In this document: piece after piece, positions 37,488 through 46,502 of the stretch
Layout: each line of letters starts with the position of its first letter
How positions within the stretch are numbered: the stretch's first letter is position 1
Source: Candidatus Chlamydia sanziniae
GTDB taxonomy: Bacteria > Chlamydiota > Chlamydiia > Chlamydiales > Chlamydiaceae
Length of the DNA: 64,000 nt
NCBI RefSeq assembly: GCF_001653975.1
Contig: NZ_CP014639.1
Location: forward strand, 372,001-436,000
Direction: 5' to 3'
The notes under the pieces: generated by a model
Seen by the model: the letters and a program-made list of their open reading frames with translations, nothing else
The model's database searches: none
Told to the model about the DNA's origin: nothing
Made by a program: the position numbers and the translations under genes

Positions 37488-38270
37488 AGTGACGATACCC
37501 AAAATTAGAAGAGCATGTATTCCTAAAACTGCTGGGACTATACTAAAAATTAACCAGAGACTAGTAGAAATAATTTCTAGAAAATCACAGAACATGGCTA
37601 AGAAGGCACTTCTTAGATTTTTTGCACGTTGAATGAAAGGTTGAGAAGAGGAAGTTTCTTCCGGATCAATAGTTTGGTTAAGTAATGAGTGCACTTCGAT
37701 ACAATGCTCTATGAAAGAGCATCCTGAAGCAAATGTATGGAGGGCTAAGCTAACTCGCCCACCTACGAGCATAGCATGGGAACCTAAAGTAATTATACGA
37801 GCTTGATGAAGGGCAGTGACACTTCCTACAGTCTTTGCTGCTAAACGAGAGATTTTACTAGCGATATAAATCCCAGAACGTCGTTGGCGTTTTTGAACTC
37901 CAGTCGTAGGATCCGTTTTATAAATAAACGATCCATCGGAATTGGTTTCAAAAATAAGAGCACCATTAAGCAACTGAGTCCATAATGCCAAGCAAGTTAC
38001 AGAATCATTTACAGCGTCCGCTGTACATAGGAAAGATTCAGTATTTTGCAATCGTATATCTACTGAAGATCCTGGAGTTGGAGACATCACGGCACGAGAA
38101 ATTCCAAGTGAGTGAATAAAAATCTCAAGCAGATCATTAGTCATCGTAAGAGTCTCTTCTAATTGCTTAGAGTGTCTTCTAAACAGATTCATCGTTGAAG
38201 TACTGTTTGTTGGACCCCAGTGCCTTACACAGAGAGCTAGTCTGGAGGGAAGAAAAGAAGCCGCAGCCAT
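37443..38270 (-). CDS. CT618-like putative inclusion membrane protein
   Basis: 275 residues. The C terminus carries two closely spaced hydrophobic lobes (about residues 222-270: FCDFLEIISTSLWLIFSIV and IHALLILGIVTLMVSIF), the bilobed hairpin typical of Inc proteins. There is no Sec signal; the N-terminal two thirds is mixed helical. CT618 of C. trachomatis has been localised to the inclusion membrane. Inc proteins are secreted by type III and sit in the vacuole membrane with termini facing the host cytosol. It follows rpsT by seven bases on the same strand, and its end overlaps recD. Confidence 0.72.
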   Translation of the reverse strand: MAAASFLPSRLALCVRHWGPTNSTSTMNLFRRHSKQLEETLTMTNDLLEIFIHSLGISRAVMSPTPGSSVDIRLQNTESFLCTADAVNDSVTCLALWTQLLNGALIFETNSDGSFIYKTDPTTGVQKRQRRSGIYIASKISRLAAKTVGSVTALHQARIITLGSHAMLVGGRVSLALHTFASGCSFIEHCIEVHSLLNQTIDPEETSSSQPFIQRAKNLRSAFLAMFCDFLEIISTSLWLIFSIVPAVLGIHALLILGIVTLMVSIFNFIQDIIS

Positions 38271-38277
38271 AGTGATA

Positions 38278-38583
38278 TTACCTGTTTATGAGATTTATGT
38301 TGGCTTTTAAACTTGCTCTTGACTTGATGCGAGAAGCTTTATTCTCTTTAAAAATGCCTCGTTTCACTGCTTTATCAACGACGCTATAAACTGATTGCAA
38401 ATCATTAAAAATAGCTTGAGATTCTCCAATTTTTAATGCAATTTCAAACTTTTTAATTGTAGTTTTAACTTTAGACTTTAAACTATGATTTATAAGATAA
38501 CGCTTTTGCGCAGTTTTAATACGTTTTTCAGCAGAAGGTCGTTTTTGTAAACCACCTTTTTTGTTGATTTTTTTTGGTGCCAT
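38278..38583 (-). CDS. rpsT: 30S ribosomal protein S20
   Basis: 101 residues from the ATG at [11 protein letters not shown], which has GGAG five bases upstream; the frame extends six codons further but that start is unlikely. It is a basic, helical S20 protein ([45 protein letters not shown]). S20 binds 16S rRNA early in 30S assembly. A TTGACA -35 lies within the palindrome at 38622-38643. The CT618-like gene follows at seven bases, an odd pairing of a ribosomal gene with an inclusion-membrane gene. Confidence 0.95.
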   Translation of the reverse strand: MAPKKINKKGGLQKRPSAEKRIKTAQKRYLINHSLKSKVKTTIKKFEIALKIGESQAIFNDLQSVYSVVDKAVKRGIFKENKASRIKSRASLKANINLINR

Positions 38584-38621
38584 GATTTCTCCGGACAGCA
38601 TTTCTTAATAAAAAATACTTT

Positions 38622-38643
38622 TATGTCAAAAATTTTTGACATA
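38622..38643 (-). promoter_or_regulatory. Perfect 22-bp palindrome containing the probable rpsT -35 box
   Basis: TATGTCAAAAA is followed directly by its exact reverse complement. Read on the minus strand the right-hand part gives TTGACA. About 16 bases further towards rpsT comes TAAGAA as a possible -10, about 40 bases before the rpsT ATG. A perfect palindrome over a -35 box could be a repressor site; that is inference. No second promoter is evident in the plus direction at matching spacing. Confidence 0.5.
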
Positions 38644-38874
38644 TGAATGAAAGCAAAGAGCCTCCCAGCTTAATTGCGAAATACATACTAAAACAACAAG
38701 GAATTTATGAAAAAGAAAAATGAAAGGATTATGGTTTTTCTCGAGAAATAAAAAAAGTTTTATGCTAATATAATAATTACAATAAGAGTCTTTTGAAAGT
38801 AATTTTTTCCTATTCAGTCTAGAGCACTCAGTTATGAATGTTTAGTTTCGTGGTCCAAAAGGATTTGATTTTTT

Positions 38875-40083
38875 ATGTTACTGGTGAAAAGATGGCTGTG
38901 CTTTTGTTTTAAGTATCGTATTTATTTTTTCCCTTTAGCGACTCTTCTTCTTCCTCTCCTTTGTTGTTTTTTCCTTCCCCCTGTACAAAAAAACTATGGG
39001 AGCTTCATTTTTACTACAATTTCTTCTTTAGGCTGGTTTTTTGCAATCAGGCGTCGAGAAAATCAGCTGAAAACAGCTGCTGTACAATTGCTTCAAGCAA
39101 AAATCCGTAAGCTTATGGAAAATGATGAAGGTTTGCGTCAAATTCGCACGTCTCTTGAAGAACGTCAACAGGAGACTAGGCAATTGCAAATGGAAAACCA
39201 GAAACTTAAAAGTCAGGTGTTTCATGCTCAGGGAATTTTTATGAAGGCTAAAGGAGAAAACCAACAACTAGAGACTTTGGCTGGAAGATTAAAAGAAGAA
39301 AACCAATGCTTACAACTACAATTAGATTCTTTGTTGCAAGATTGTAAGGAAAAATCAGAGGAAAGTCAACATTTGGGTTCTGAATTGGCAGAAACGTTAG
39401 CTTACCAACAAGCTTTAAATGATGAATATCAAGCGACGTTTGAAGAACAGCGCAGCATGTTGGATAGACGTCAAGCTTACATTGGCAAATTAGAAAGTAA
39501 AGTTCAAGAATTGATGTATGAGATTCGAAACTTGTTGCAATTAGAGTCTGACGTCGCAGAAAATTTACCCTCACAGGCAATGTTTTCTCTAGCTAAAGAT
39601 TTACCTACCCAACTTTCGAATGAGTTGAAAAAAATTGCTTTTAAAGCTGAAAATATAGAAGCAGCTTCTTCTTTAACCGCATCGCGTTATCTGCGTACGG
39701 ATTCTAATATTCACAATTATTCTTTGGAATGCCGGCAATTATTTGATAGTTTGCGTGAGGAAAACTTGGGGATGCTTTTTATTTATGCTCCGCAATCCCA
39801 ACGTGCTGTTTTCGCCAATTCTTTATTTAAAACTTGGACGGGCTGTGGAGTAGAAGATTTTTTTAAAATGGATAGCGATATTGTAGTCTCAGGGTTAAAG
39901 CAATGGATTTCTGACCTGCATTCGCATCTTTTAGAAGGACGGTTTGGTAAAGTGGTAGTAAAAACAAAGTTGCATGGACCACTTTCTTTTTATTATTGTT
40001 TGACTGCTTTAAATAAAGGACCCCTGCATCATCATGTTTTAGGAGTTCTTTATCCCATGCGTAAAAATGTCCTTTGTGAATAA
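38875..40083 (+). CDS. Membrane-anchored coiled-coil protein with PAS-like C-terminal domain (CT616-like)
   Basis: 402 residues. Two N-terminal membrane segments (about 14-35 and 42-56) lead into a long coiled coil (about 60-225, for example RTSLEERQQETRQLQMENQ). The C-terminal ~130 residues (SLREENLGMLFIYAPQSQRAVFANSLFKTWTG onwards, ending YYCLTALNKGPLHHHVLGVLYP) have the order of strands and the FANxxF-x-x-W pattern of a PAS sensor fold. No histidine-kinase, cyclase or phosphatase domain follows. It sits immediately upstream of rpoD (119-base gap), so it could be a sensor-type membrane protein, but the function is unknown. Confidence 0.72.
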   Translation: MLLVKRWLCFCFKYRIYFFPLATLLLPLLCCFFLPPVQKNYGSFIFTTISSLGWFFAIRRRENQLKTAAVQLLQAKIRKLMENDEGLRQIRTSLEERQQETRQLQMENQKLKSQVFHAQGIFMKAKGENQQLETLAGRLKEENQCLQLQLDSLLQDCKEKSEESQHLGSELAETLAYQQALNDEYQATFEEQRSMLDRRQAYIGKLESKVQELMYEIRNLLQLESDVAENLPSQAMFSLAKDLPTQLSNELKKIAFKAENIEAASSLTASRYLRTDSNIHNYSLECRQLFDSLREENLGMLFIYAPQSQRAVFANSLFKTWTGCGVEDFFKMDSDIVVSGLKQWISDLHSHLLEGRFGKVVVKTKLHGPLSFYYCLTALNKGPLHHHVLGVLYPMRKNVLCE

Positions 40084-40202
40084 AACAAGAATTTATCCTA
40101 GGGATACGGTAAGAAATCCCTAGATTTCCTATCTTTACTTTGGCTACACTGTTTTCCAAGGCTAGAAAGTTCCTTATTTTGTTACAAGTAAGCAAACTAC
40201 TC

Positions 40203-41915
40203 ATGAATACACAAAATAGTCCGGTTACGGAAGTCTCCCCTGAAGAAGAATCTCAGAAAAAATTAGAAGAACTCGTAGCTCTTGCTAAAGAACAAGGATT
40301 TATTACGTATGAGGAGATTAATGAGATTCTTCCTATGTCTTTTGACACTCCTGAGCAAATAGATCAGGTGTTAATTTTCTTAACAGGAATGGATGTACAA
40401 GTCCTTAACCAAATTGACGTTGAAAGGCAGAAAGAAAAGAAAAAAGAAGCCAAAGAACTTGAAGGTCTAGCCAAACGTACTGAGGGCACCCCGGATGACC
40501 CTGTACGTATGTATTTAAAAGAAATGGGCACAGTTCCTCTTCTTACAAGAGAAGAAGAAGTAGAGATTTCGAAGAGAATAGAAAAGGCTCAAGTGCAAAT
40601 TGAACGGATCATTTTACGTTTTCGCTACTCTGCAAAAGAAGCCATTTCCATTGCGCATTACCTAATCAATGGAAAAGAACGATTTGATAAGATTATTTCT
40701 GAAAAAGAAGTCGAAGATAAGGCTCACTTTCTAAAATTGCTCCCTAAACTAATTACCTTGCTTAAAGAAGAAGATGCTTTTTTGGAAACACTATTGTTGG
40801 CTTTAAAGCATCCCGATTTATCAAAGCAAGAGGCAGCAAAACTAAATGATGATTTAGAAAAATGCCGTATTCGTACACAAGCGTATTTGCGCTGTTTTCA
40901 CTGTCGGCATAACGTGACAGAAGATTTCGGTGAGGTTGTTTTTAAAGCTTACGATTCTTTTTTACAGCTAGAACAGCAAATCAATGATTTAAAAATTCGT
41001 GCGGAAAGAAATAAATTTGCTGCGGCAAAATTGGCATCTGCTAAACGTAAATTATATAAACGAGAAGTAGCTGCTGGAAGAACTCTAGAAGAGTTTAAGA
41101 AAGATGTTCGTATGTTACAACGTTGGATGGATAAAAGTCAGGAAGCAAAAAAAGAAATGGTCGAATCTAACCTACGGCTGGTTATTTCTATCGCGAAAAA
41201 ATATACGAATCGAGGACTTTCTTTCTTAGATCTCATTCAGGAAGGGAATATGGGCTTGATGAAAGCTGTCGAAAAGTTTGAATATCGTCGTGGATATAAA
41301 TTTTCAACATATGCCACTTGGTGGATTCGACAAGCCGTGACACGTGCTATTGCCGATCAAGCGCGGACTATCCGTATTCCTGTGCATATGATAGAAACTA
41401 TCAATAAAGTTCTTCGTGGTGCGAAGAAACTTATGATGGAAACAGGGAAGGAGCCTACCCCTGAAGAATTGGCAGAAGAATTAGGACTGACTCCGGATCG
41501 TGTTAGAGAAATCTATAAAATTGCTCAACACCCAATTTCTTTACAGGCTGAAGTAGGTGAGGGGGGGGAAAGCTCTTTTGGAGATTTCTTAGAGGATACG
41601 GCTGTGGAATCACCTGCCGAGGCCACAGGCTATTCCATGCTTAAAGATAAAATGAAAGAAGTATTAAAAACACTTACAGATCGTGAGCGATTTGTTTTAA
41701 TCCATCGTTTTGGTCTTCTTGATGGTAAACCTAAAACTTTAGAAGAAGTAGGTTCAGCTTTTAATGTGACTCGTGAACGTATCCGTCAAATTGAGGCAAA
41801 AGCGTTGAGAAAGATGCGACATCCTATTCGTTCTAAACAGCTACGGGCATTCTTGGATTTGTTAGAAGAAGAGAAGACTAGTTCTAGCAAAGTAAAGAGC
41901 TTAAAAACTAAATAA
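40203..41915 (+). CDS. rpoD: RNA polymerase primary sigma factor sigma-66
   Basis: 570 residues from the ATG at [11 protein letters not shown], chosen because the upstream 21 codons lack sigma homology. Region 1.1 is short and acidic. Region 1.2 is [17 protein letters not shown], 2 is [41 protein letters not shown] with [18 protein letters not shown] (2.3-2.4), 3 is [16 protein letters not shown], and 4.2 is [28 protein letters not shown]. It directs most chlamydial transcription. A run of eight G (41561-41568) encodes Gly-Gly in the region 3 linker and is a slippage-prone site. rpoD leads into the folate genes. Confidence 0.98.
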   Translation: MNTQNSPVTEVSPEEESQKKLEELVALAKEQGFITYEEINEILPMSFDTPEQIDQVLIFLTGMDVQVLNQIDVERQKEKKKEAKELEGLAKRTEGTPDDPVRMYLKEMGTVPLLTREEEVEISKRIEKAQVQIERIILRFRYSAKEAISIAHYLINGKERFDKIISEKEVEDKAHFLKLLPKLITLLKEEDAFLETLLLALKHPDLSKQEAAKLNDDLEKCRIRTQAYLRCFHCRHNVTEDFGEVVFKAYDSFLQLEQQINDLKIRAERNKFAAAKLASAKRKLYKREVAAGRTLEEFKKDVRMLQRWMDKSQEAKKEMVESNLRLVISIAKKYTNRGLSFLDLIQEGNMGLMKAVEKFEYRRGYKFSTYATWWIRQAVTRAIADQARTIRIPVHMIETINKVLRGAKKLMMETGKEPTPEELAEELGLTPDRVREIYKIAQHPISLQAEVGEGGESSFGDFLEDTAVESPAEATGYSMLKDKMKEVLKTLTDRERFVLIHRFGLLDGKPKTLEEVGSAFNVTRERIRQIEAKALRKMRHPIRSKQLRAFLDLLEEEKTSSSKVKSLKTK

Positions 41916-41980
41916 TCTTTAAAGAAAACAGTTTTTTCTATAAGATTTCCTTTTAATTAGGCGAATATTACTAATTTTAG

Positions 41981-42388
41981 GTGGCTTTTATTGAACAATA
42001 TCAGTTAATTATATCAGATTTTCGTGTGTGGTTATACTTAGGATGTTCTCCTGAGGAACGGCATTTTAAACAGCCTGTTCTAGTTTCTGTAACCCTATCA
42101 TTTTATAAAGAACCTGTTGCCTGTGTATCCGATAATCTTGCTGATGCATGTTGTTATATTAAGTTAACATCTCTTATTGAAGAAATTGCAAGTGCTAAAC
42201 CCTATGCCTTAGTAGAGCATTTAGCGAAGTCCTTATTAGACGGTTTAGACGTATCTTTTGGGGATAGAGCATCGGAAATAAGTTTAGAAGTAGCAAAAGA
42301 ACGTCCCCCGGTTCCTAATCTTTTAAAACCTATACGATTTAAGATGAGCAAAGAGGTGCGATGTCCAAGTCTTCCTTTGTCTGTTTAG
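41981..42388 (+). CDS. folB: Dihydroneopterin aldolase
   Basis: 135 residues with a GTG start ([17 protein letters not shown]). FolB family tunnelling fold: [60 protein letters not shown]. The aldolase splits dihydroneopterin to hydroxymethyl-dihydropterin for FolK. The catalytic Glu of SPEER (position equivalent to the conserved E in G-x-x-x-x-E) is present. Its stop lies 28 bases inside folKP, so the two are translationally coupled. No good ribosome binding site is seen before the GTG. Confidence 0.9.
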   Translation: MAFIEQYQLIISDFRVWLYLGCSPEERHFKQPVLVSVTLSFYKEPVACVSDNLADACCYIKLTSLIEEIASAKPYALVEHLAKSLLDGLDVSFGDRASEISLEVAKERPPVPNLLKPIRFKMSKEVRCPSLPLSV

Positions 42389-43710
42389 GTTTAGGATCCA
42401 ACCTAGGGTATCGTTTTAAGAATTTGCAACAAGCGCATGCCTTATTGAAAGAAAAAGGAATCACAGAACTTCGAAGTTCTGTGATTTTAGAAACAAAAGC
42501 TTTATTATTACCTGAATCTCCTAAAGAATGGGATCTTCCTTTTTTTAATTCGGTTCTTGTAGGCCGCACAATACTTTCTCCTCAAGAGTTACTTGTTATT
42601 ATTAAGCAGGTAGAAAAGGCTGTAGGTAGAGAAGAAAGTACTCTTCCGTGGTCTCCAAGAGTCTTGGACGTAGATATTCTGCTCTATGGAGAAGAAGATT
42701 TTCATTATCAAAATGGTCAAGAATATATTCCCCATCGGAGTTTACTGGATCGACCTTTTTTAATTTCTTTGATTGCTTCGTTATGCCCCTATAGAAAGTT
42801 TTGTTGTCCACATTCTCCTTATGACACAATGACATTTGCAGAACTTGCTTATCATTTTCCTTGTCCTTCGGGTTCTATTCTTAGGAGTTTGTTACCTTCT
42901 TCGTTATTGATGGGGATTGTGAACATTACTGATAATTCCATGTCGGATGGAGGACAGTTTTTGGATCCTGAAAATGCAGTTACTTATGCAGAACAGTTAT
43001 TCGTACAAGGTGCTGCGATTATAGATTTTGGAGCACAAGCAACAAATCCTGGGTTACAATGCTTATTGTCTATGGAGCAGGAATGGGCACGCTTAGAGCC
43101 AGTGTTGAAACTGCTTTCCGAACGTTGGTCGGGGAATATGCAATATCCTGAAATTTCTTTAGACACATTTTATCCAGAGATTATTGCTCGAGCTATGAAT
43201 ATTTATCCTATTCACTGGATAAATGATGTTTCTGGAAATCCTCAGAAGATGGCACAGCTTGCTAAAGATTTTGGACTCTCATTAGTCATGACCCATTCAT
43301 GTTCTATACCTGCAGACTCTCGGAAGATACTTTCTTTTTCGAATCCAAGCTCACAACAGATATTGGAATGGGCAGAGCATCAGCTGGAAGCTTGTGTTGG
43401 TTTAGGGCTTGAAGTGGATCAGATTATTTTTGATCCGGGTATAGGTTATGGCAAAAGTGCTATGCAATCCTTGACGATACTTAATGAGGTGAAAAAATTT
43501 CAAGATTTAGGTTGTGCTTTACTTGTTGGTCATTCTAGGAAATCTTTCTTATTAATGCTTAGCAGTTACGATCCTAAAGATCGGGATTGGGAAACTGTGG
43601 GGATTTCTATACTTTTACAAAAACAAGGCGTAGATTACTTGCGAGTACACAATATAGAAGCTCATCACAGAGTTTTGACGGCGGCAACTTGTAATGGAGT
43701 ACCTGTATAA
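42361..43710 (+). CDS. folKP: Fused HPPK-DHPS (FolK-FolP)
   Basis: 449 residues. The N-terminal pyrophosphokinase (about 1-160) has [17 protein letters not shown] and [13 protein letters not shown]. The C-terminal dihydropteroate synthase (about 180-449) has [55 protein letters not shown] and [11 protein letters not shown]. It therefore makes dihydropteroate from hydroxymethyl-dihydropterin and p-aminobenzoate. DHPS loops 1 and 2 depart from the usual TPDSFSDGG and GGESTRPG. It overlaps folB by 28 bases upstream, and its stop overlaps the proposed folA start codon. Confidence 0.94.
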   Translation: MSKSSFVCLGLGSNLGYRFKNLQQAHALLKEKGITELRSSVILETKALLLPESPKEWDLPFFNSVLVGRTILSPQELLVIIKQVEKAVGREESTLPWSPRVLDVDILLYGEEDFHYQNGQEYIPHRSLLDRPFLISLIASLCPYRKFCCPHSPYDTMTFAELAYHFPCPSGSILRSLLPSSLLMGIVNITDNSMSDGGQFLDPENAVTYAEQLFVQGAAIIDFGAQATNPGLQCLLSMEQEWARLEPVLKLLSERWSGNMQYPEISLDTFYPEIIARAMNIYPIHWINDVSGNPQKMAQLAKDFGLSLVMTHSCSIPADSRKILSFSNPSSQQILEWAEHQLEACVGLGLEVDQIIFDPGIGYGKSAMQSLTILNEVKKFQDLGCALLVGHSRKSFLLMLSSYDPKDRDWETVGISILLQKQGVDYLRVHNIEAHHRVLTAATCNGVPV

Positions 43711-44189
43711 ATACTTTAGTTTCAGGGATTGTAGCTTGCGATCCTCAAGGAGTTATAGGGAATAAGGGTAAATTGCCGTGGCATTATCCGGAAGATTTGC
43801 AATTTTTTGCTCAGACAATAAGCACTTATCCTATAGCTATGGGAAGAAAGACTTGGGAGACATTTCCTAAAAACTATTGTAAAGAGAGACTCGTAATTGT
43901 ATTTTCCCGTTCGCAAGATAAACTTAGTCAGGAGATTCTTCAGGTTTCTTCCATGGAAGAATTTACTCGACTTGATCTTGCTTCGCCTATTTTTCTCATT
44001 GGAGGATCAGAGATTTACTCTCTTTTTTTATACCATAACGCAGTCCAAAGCTTTTTTGTTTCACATATCAAAAAGATGTATAACGGTGATGCATTTTTTC
44101 CACTCTCTTTATTGCAAAATTGGAAAAAGCAGATTTTGTTAGATAGTCCTGATAAGATAATATGTTATTATGAAAATCACTTCAGTTAA
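43707..44189 (+). CDS. folA: Dihydrofolate reductase, apparently starting at AUA
   Basis: 160 residues if translation starts at ATA 43707. The frame is open from 43695, and the family-conserved first strand ([22 protein letters not shown]) lies before any ATG, GTG or TTG except the TTG at 43773, which would delete that strand and half the active site. GGAG at 43696-43699 sits seven bases before ATA, right at the folKP stop. Downstream motifs are intact: PEDLQFF (catalytic Asp), [22 protein letters not shown] reduces dihydrofolate to THF. It overlaps folC2 by 20 bases. Confidence 0.85.
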   Translation: MNTLVSGIVACDPQGVIGNKGKLPWHYPEDLQFFAQTISTYPIAMGRKTWETFPKNYCKERLVIVFSRSQDKLSQEILQVSSMEEFTRLDLASPIFLIGGSEIYSLFLYHNAVQSFFVSHIKKMYNGDAFFPLSLLQNWKKQILLDSPDKIICYYENHFS

Positions 44190-44913
44190 AACACCAACTA
44201 TTCATATTGGCGATAATTTGTATGCTATTTTAAAGGCATCTTTACCTAATACCCTTGCCGAAGGGTCGATTCTTGTTGTAACATCAAAGATAGTAGCTTT
44301 GTGTGAGGAAGCTGTCGTTCCTATAGAGAGCATTTCTAAGGACGAATTAGTCAAACAAGAGTCAGATGCTTATATATTGGTAGAAAAACATGGCATTTAC
44401 CTGACTAAGAAATGGGGAATTCTTATCCCTTCTGCAGGAATTGATGAGTCTAATGTTGAGGGGTACTATGTGTTGTATCCCAGGGATCTTTTAACCTCTG
44501 TGAATACTTTGGGATGTTGGCTAAAGGATTTTTATAATTTGAAATGTTGTGGAGTAATTATTTCAGATAGTCATACAAAACCATTACGACAAGGAACCCA
44601 AGGTATTGGATTGTGCTGGTATGGATTTTATCCTTCATATAGTTATATAGGTAAGTTAGATTGTTTTGGTCGTCCTATGCAGGTTACGCGTAGTAATCTT
44701 TTAGATGGTTTAGCAGCAGCCGCAGTTGTTTGCATGGGAGAGGGGGATGAGCATACTCCTTTAGCAATTATTGAAAGCGTCCCTAGAGTAACTTTTCATT
44801 CCTTGCCTACATCATGGGAAGACATACGTGCTCTAGCAATAGCTGAGGATGAAGATCTGTACAGTCCCTTACTGCTTTCTATTGCATGGCAAACACATGC
44901 GAACATACTTTAG
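44170..44913 (+). CDS. folC2: FolC2, F420:gamma-glutamyl-ligase-like folylglutamate synthase
   Basis: 247 residues, COG1478 (CofE-like) family: GSILVVTSKIVALCEE, DELVKQESDAYI, ISDSHTKPLRQGTQGIGLCWYGF, FGRPMQVTRSNLLDGLAAAAVVCMGEGDEHTPLAI. In archaea CofE adds glutamate to F420-0. The chlamydial homologue (CT611) was shown to replace FolC by adding glutamate to folates. Chlamydiae make no F420, and its position as last gene of the overlapping fol cluster agrees. Metal-binding Asp/His in DSHTKP appear intact. In C. trachomatis the next gene is CADD (CT610); here recA follows convergently instead. Confidence 0.88.
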   Translation: MKITSVKTPTIHIGDNLYAILKASLPNTLAEGSILVVTSKIVALCEEAVVPIESISKDELVKQESDAYILVEKHGIYLTKKWGILIPSAGIDESNVEGYYVLYPRDLLTSVNTLGCWLKDFYNLKCCGVIISDSHTKPLRQGTQGIGLCWYGFYPSYSYIGKLDCFGRPMQVTRSNLLDGLAAAAVVCMGEGDEHTPLAIIESVPRVTFHSLPTSWEDIRALAIAEDEDLYSPLLLSIAWQTHANIL

Positions 44914-44990
44914 TCAGGGATTATGAAATTTTCTTAGTCCTTTTTTTAAAGAATCCATTACCTGGTCGTCTGATTGTTGCACTATAAAAG

Positions 44991-45024
44991 AACCTTTTCA
45001 CAATTCTAAGATTATAAGAAGGTT
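44991..45024 (-). terminator. Possible recA terminator
   Basis: AACCTT and AAGGTT form a 6-bp stem across a long AT-rich loop in the gap after recA. On the minus strand TTCTTTTAT follows. The loop is long and the stem weak. Confidence 0.3.
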
Positions 45025-45057
45025 TGTGCATTAGAACAAATTGTAGGTGTTAAGATA

Positions 45058-46113
45058 CTAAGATACGATACCCTGGGGAATGGAAGTTTCTTGAGGTGTA
45101 GTAACAACGGGAACTTTATTGGATAAGATGATCTCATAAATACGTTTTTCAATTTCATCAAACAACTTTTTATTGCGTTTTAACTCTTCACGAACAAATT
45201 CTCTTCCCTGCCCTAATCTTTTATCTTCATAGTTAAACCAAGAGCCTTTTTTCTCGATGATATTATTCTCAACAGCGAGATCTAAGATGCATCCTGCTGA
45301 AGAGATCCCTTCATTGAAAAGGATATCGAACTCTGCGATTTTAAAAGGAGGAGCAAGTTTATTTTTAGCTACTTTGACTTTAATGCGATTACCCACATCA
45401 CCATTATCGCTGCCTTTTATAGAGCCTATACGACGAATATCTAAACGTATTGACGAGTAGAATTTTAAAGCACGACCTCCTGTTGTGGTTTCAGGGTTTC
45501 CAAAGCTTACACCAATTTTTTCACGAATTTGGTTTATGAAGACAGCACAGGTTTGACTTCGGGAAAGAGTCGCGGTAAGTTTTCGCAAGGCCTGAGACAT
45601 CATACGTGCTTGCAAACCGACATGAACATCACCAATGTCTCCTTCAAGTTCACTTTTAGGAACTAGAGCTGCTACGGAATCAATAACGATAACATCGACA
45701 GCTCCAGAGCGGGCAAGTAGTTCTGCGATACTTAAAGCGTCTTCTCCACAGTCGGGTTGGGAGATCATAAGATCATTAATATTTACACCGATAAGAGAAG
45801 CGTAACTAGGATCTAATGCATGTTCAGCATCTATGTAGGCAGCTACACCTCCCATTTTTTGAGCATTAGCAACAATGTGAGTTGCCAATGTTGTTTTTCC
45901 TGAAGATTCTGGACCAAAAATTTCAATAATACGTCCTTTAGGAACACCATGGATTCCTAGGGCTAAATCCAAAGACAGTGCTCCTGTTTTTATAGTGGAA
46001 ATTTCATGGGCAGCTGAATGCTTGCCCAAACTCATAATTGACCCAGCACCAAACTGCTTTTCAATATAAGCAATGGCAGCTTCTAGAGCTTTTTTACGGT
46101 CAGATAAATTCAT
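45058..46113 (-). CDS. recA: Recombinase RecA
   Basis: 351 residues. Walker [84 protein letters not shown]: all core motifs are intact. RecA pairs homologous strands after RecBCD resection. GGAGC seven bases before the ATG supports the start. The 389-base leader region upstream holds two small hairpins. Chlamydiae are thought to lack a LexA-controlled SOS response, so control of recA is unclear. It is convergent with folC2. Confidence 0.98.
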   Translation of the reverse strand: MNLSDRKKALEAAIAYIEKQFGAGSIMSLGKHSAAHEISTIKTGALSLDLALGIHGVPKGRIIEIFGPESSGKTTLATHIVANAQKMGGVAAYIDAEHALDPSYASLIGVNINDLMISQPDCGEDALSIAELLARSGAVDVIVIDSVAALVPKSELEGDIGDVHVGLQARMMSQALRKLTATLSRSQTCAVFINQIREKIGVSFGNPETTTGGRALKFYSSIRLDIRRIGSIKGSDNGDVGNRIKVKVAKNKLAPPFKIAEFDILFNEGISSAGCILDLAVENNIIEKKGSWFNYEDKRLGQGREFVREELKRNKKLFDEIEKRIYEIILSNKVPVVTTPQETSIPQGIVS

Positions 46114-46502
46114 ATAAATGCTCCTTTTTTCTATATTTCCCAGAAATATGCTCTTCGCTCTGGAACTTCGAGAAAAGATAAGAAAGGATTCTTATCGTAA
46201 TAGGTTAAGAGGTTTTGGGATGCGTGTGTTCATGATACATGTCTATCAGCTGCTGCTCCTTATGGAATACCCTAATTTTTGGTACGAGTCAAGATAGAAA
46301 ACAACGTACAATGTAGTATTGTATATTCATGCATTGCCTTTGTAAAGATCACGGAATAGGAAGCCTACAGTGATTCGCGTAGTTTGCTCTAAATACTAGG
46401 GTTCATCATACACAGGCGAAACGTTATTGACAATCTGCTCCTTAATGATAGAGGAATCTCTGAAAAAAACTACAAGAACTCTCCCATTGAGGGGTAATTA
46501 TT
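46114..46502. other. Intergenic region upstream of recA
   Basis: 389 bases between fau (end) and recA (start), both on the minus strand. It holds the recA ribosome binding site and two hairpins close to it: GATAAGAA/TTCTTATC with a 4-base loop at 46177-46196, and CCAGA/TCTGG at 46140-46163. No frame with a ribosome binding site and no recognisable RNA gene was seen. The recA promoter is expected here but I could not pick one confidently. Confidence 0.5.

Noticed and set aside
38707..38751. 14-codon frame with AAGGA upstream in the rpsT/CT616 gap, possible leader peptide
   Set aside because: Too short and lysine-rich by base composition; no attenuator structure follows it.
40140..40202. 21-codon upstream extension of rpoD
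   Set aside because: Hydrophobic and unlike any sigma N terminus; the ATG at 40203 matches family starts.
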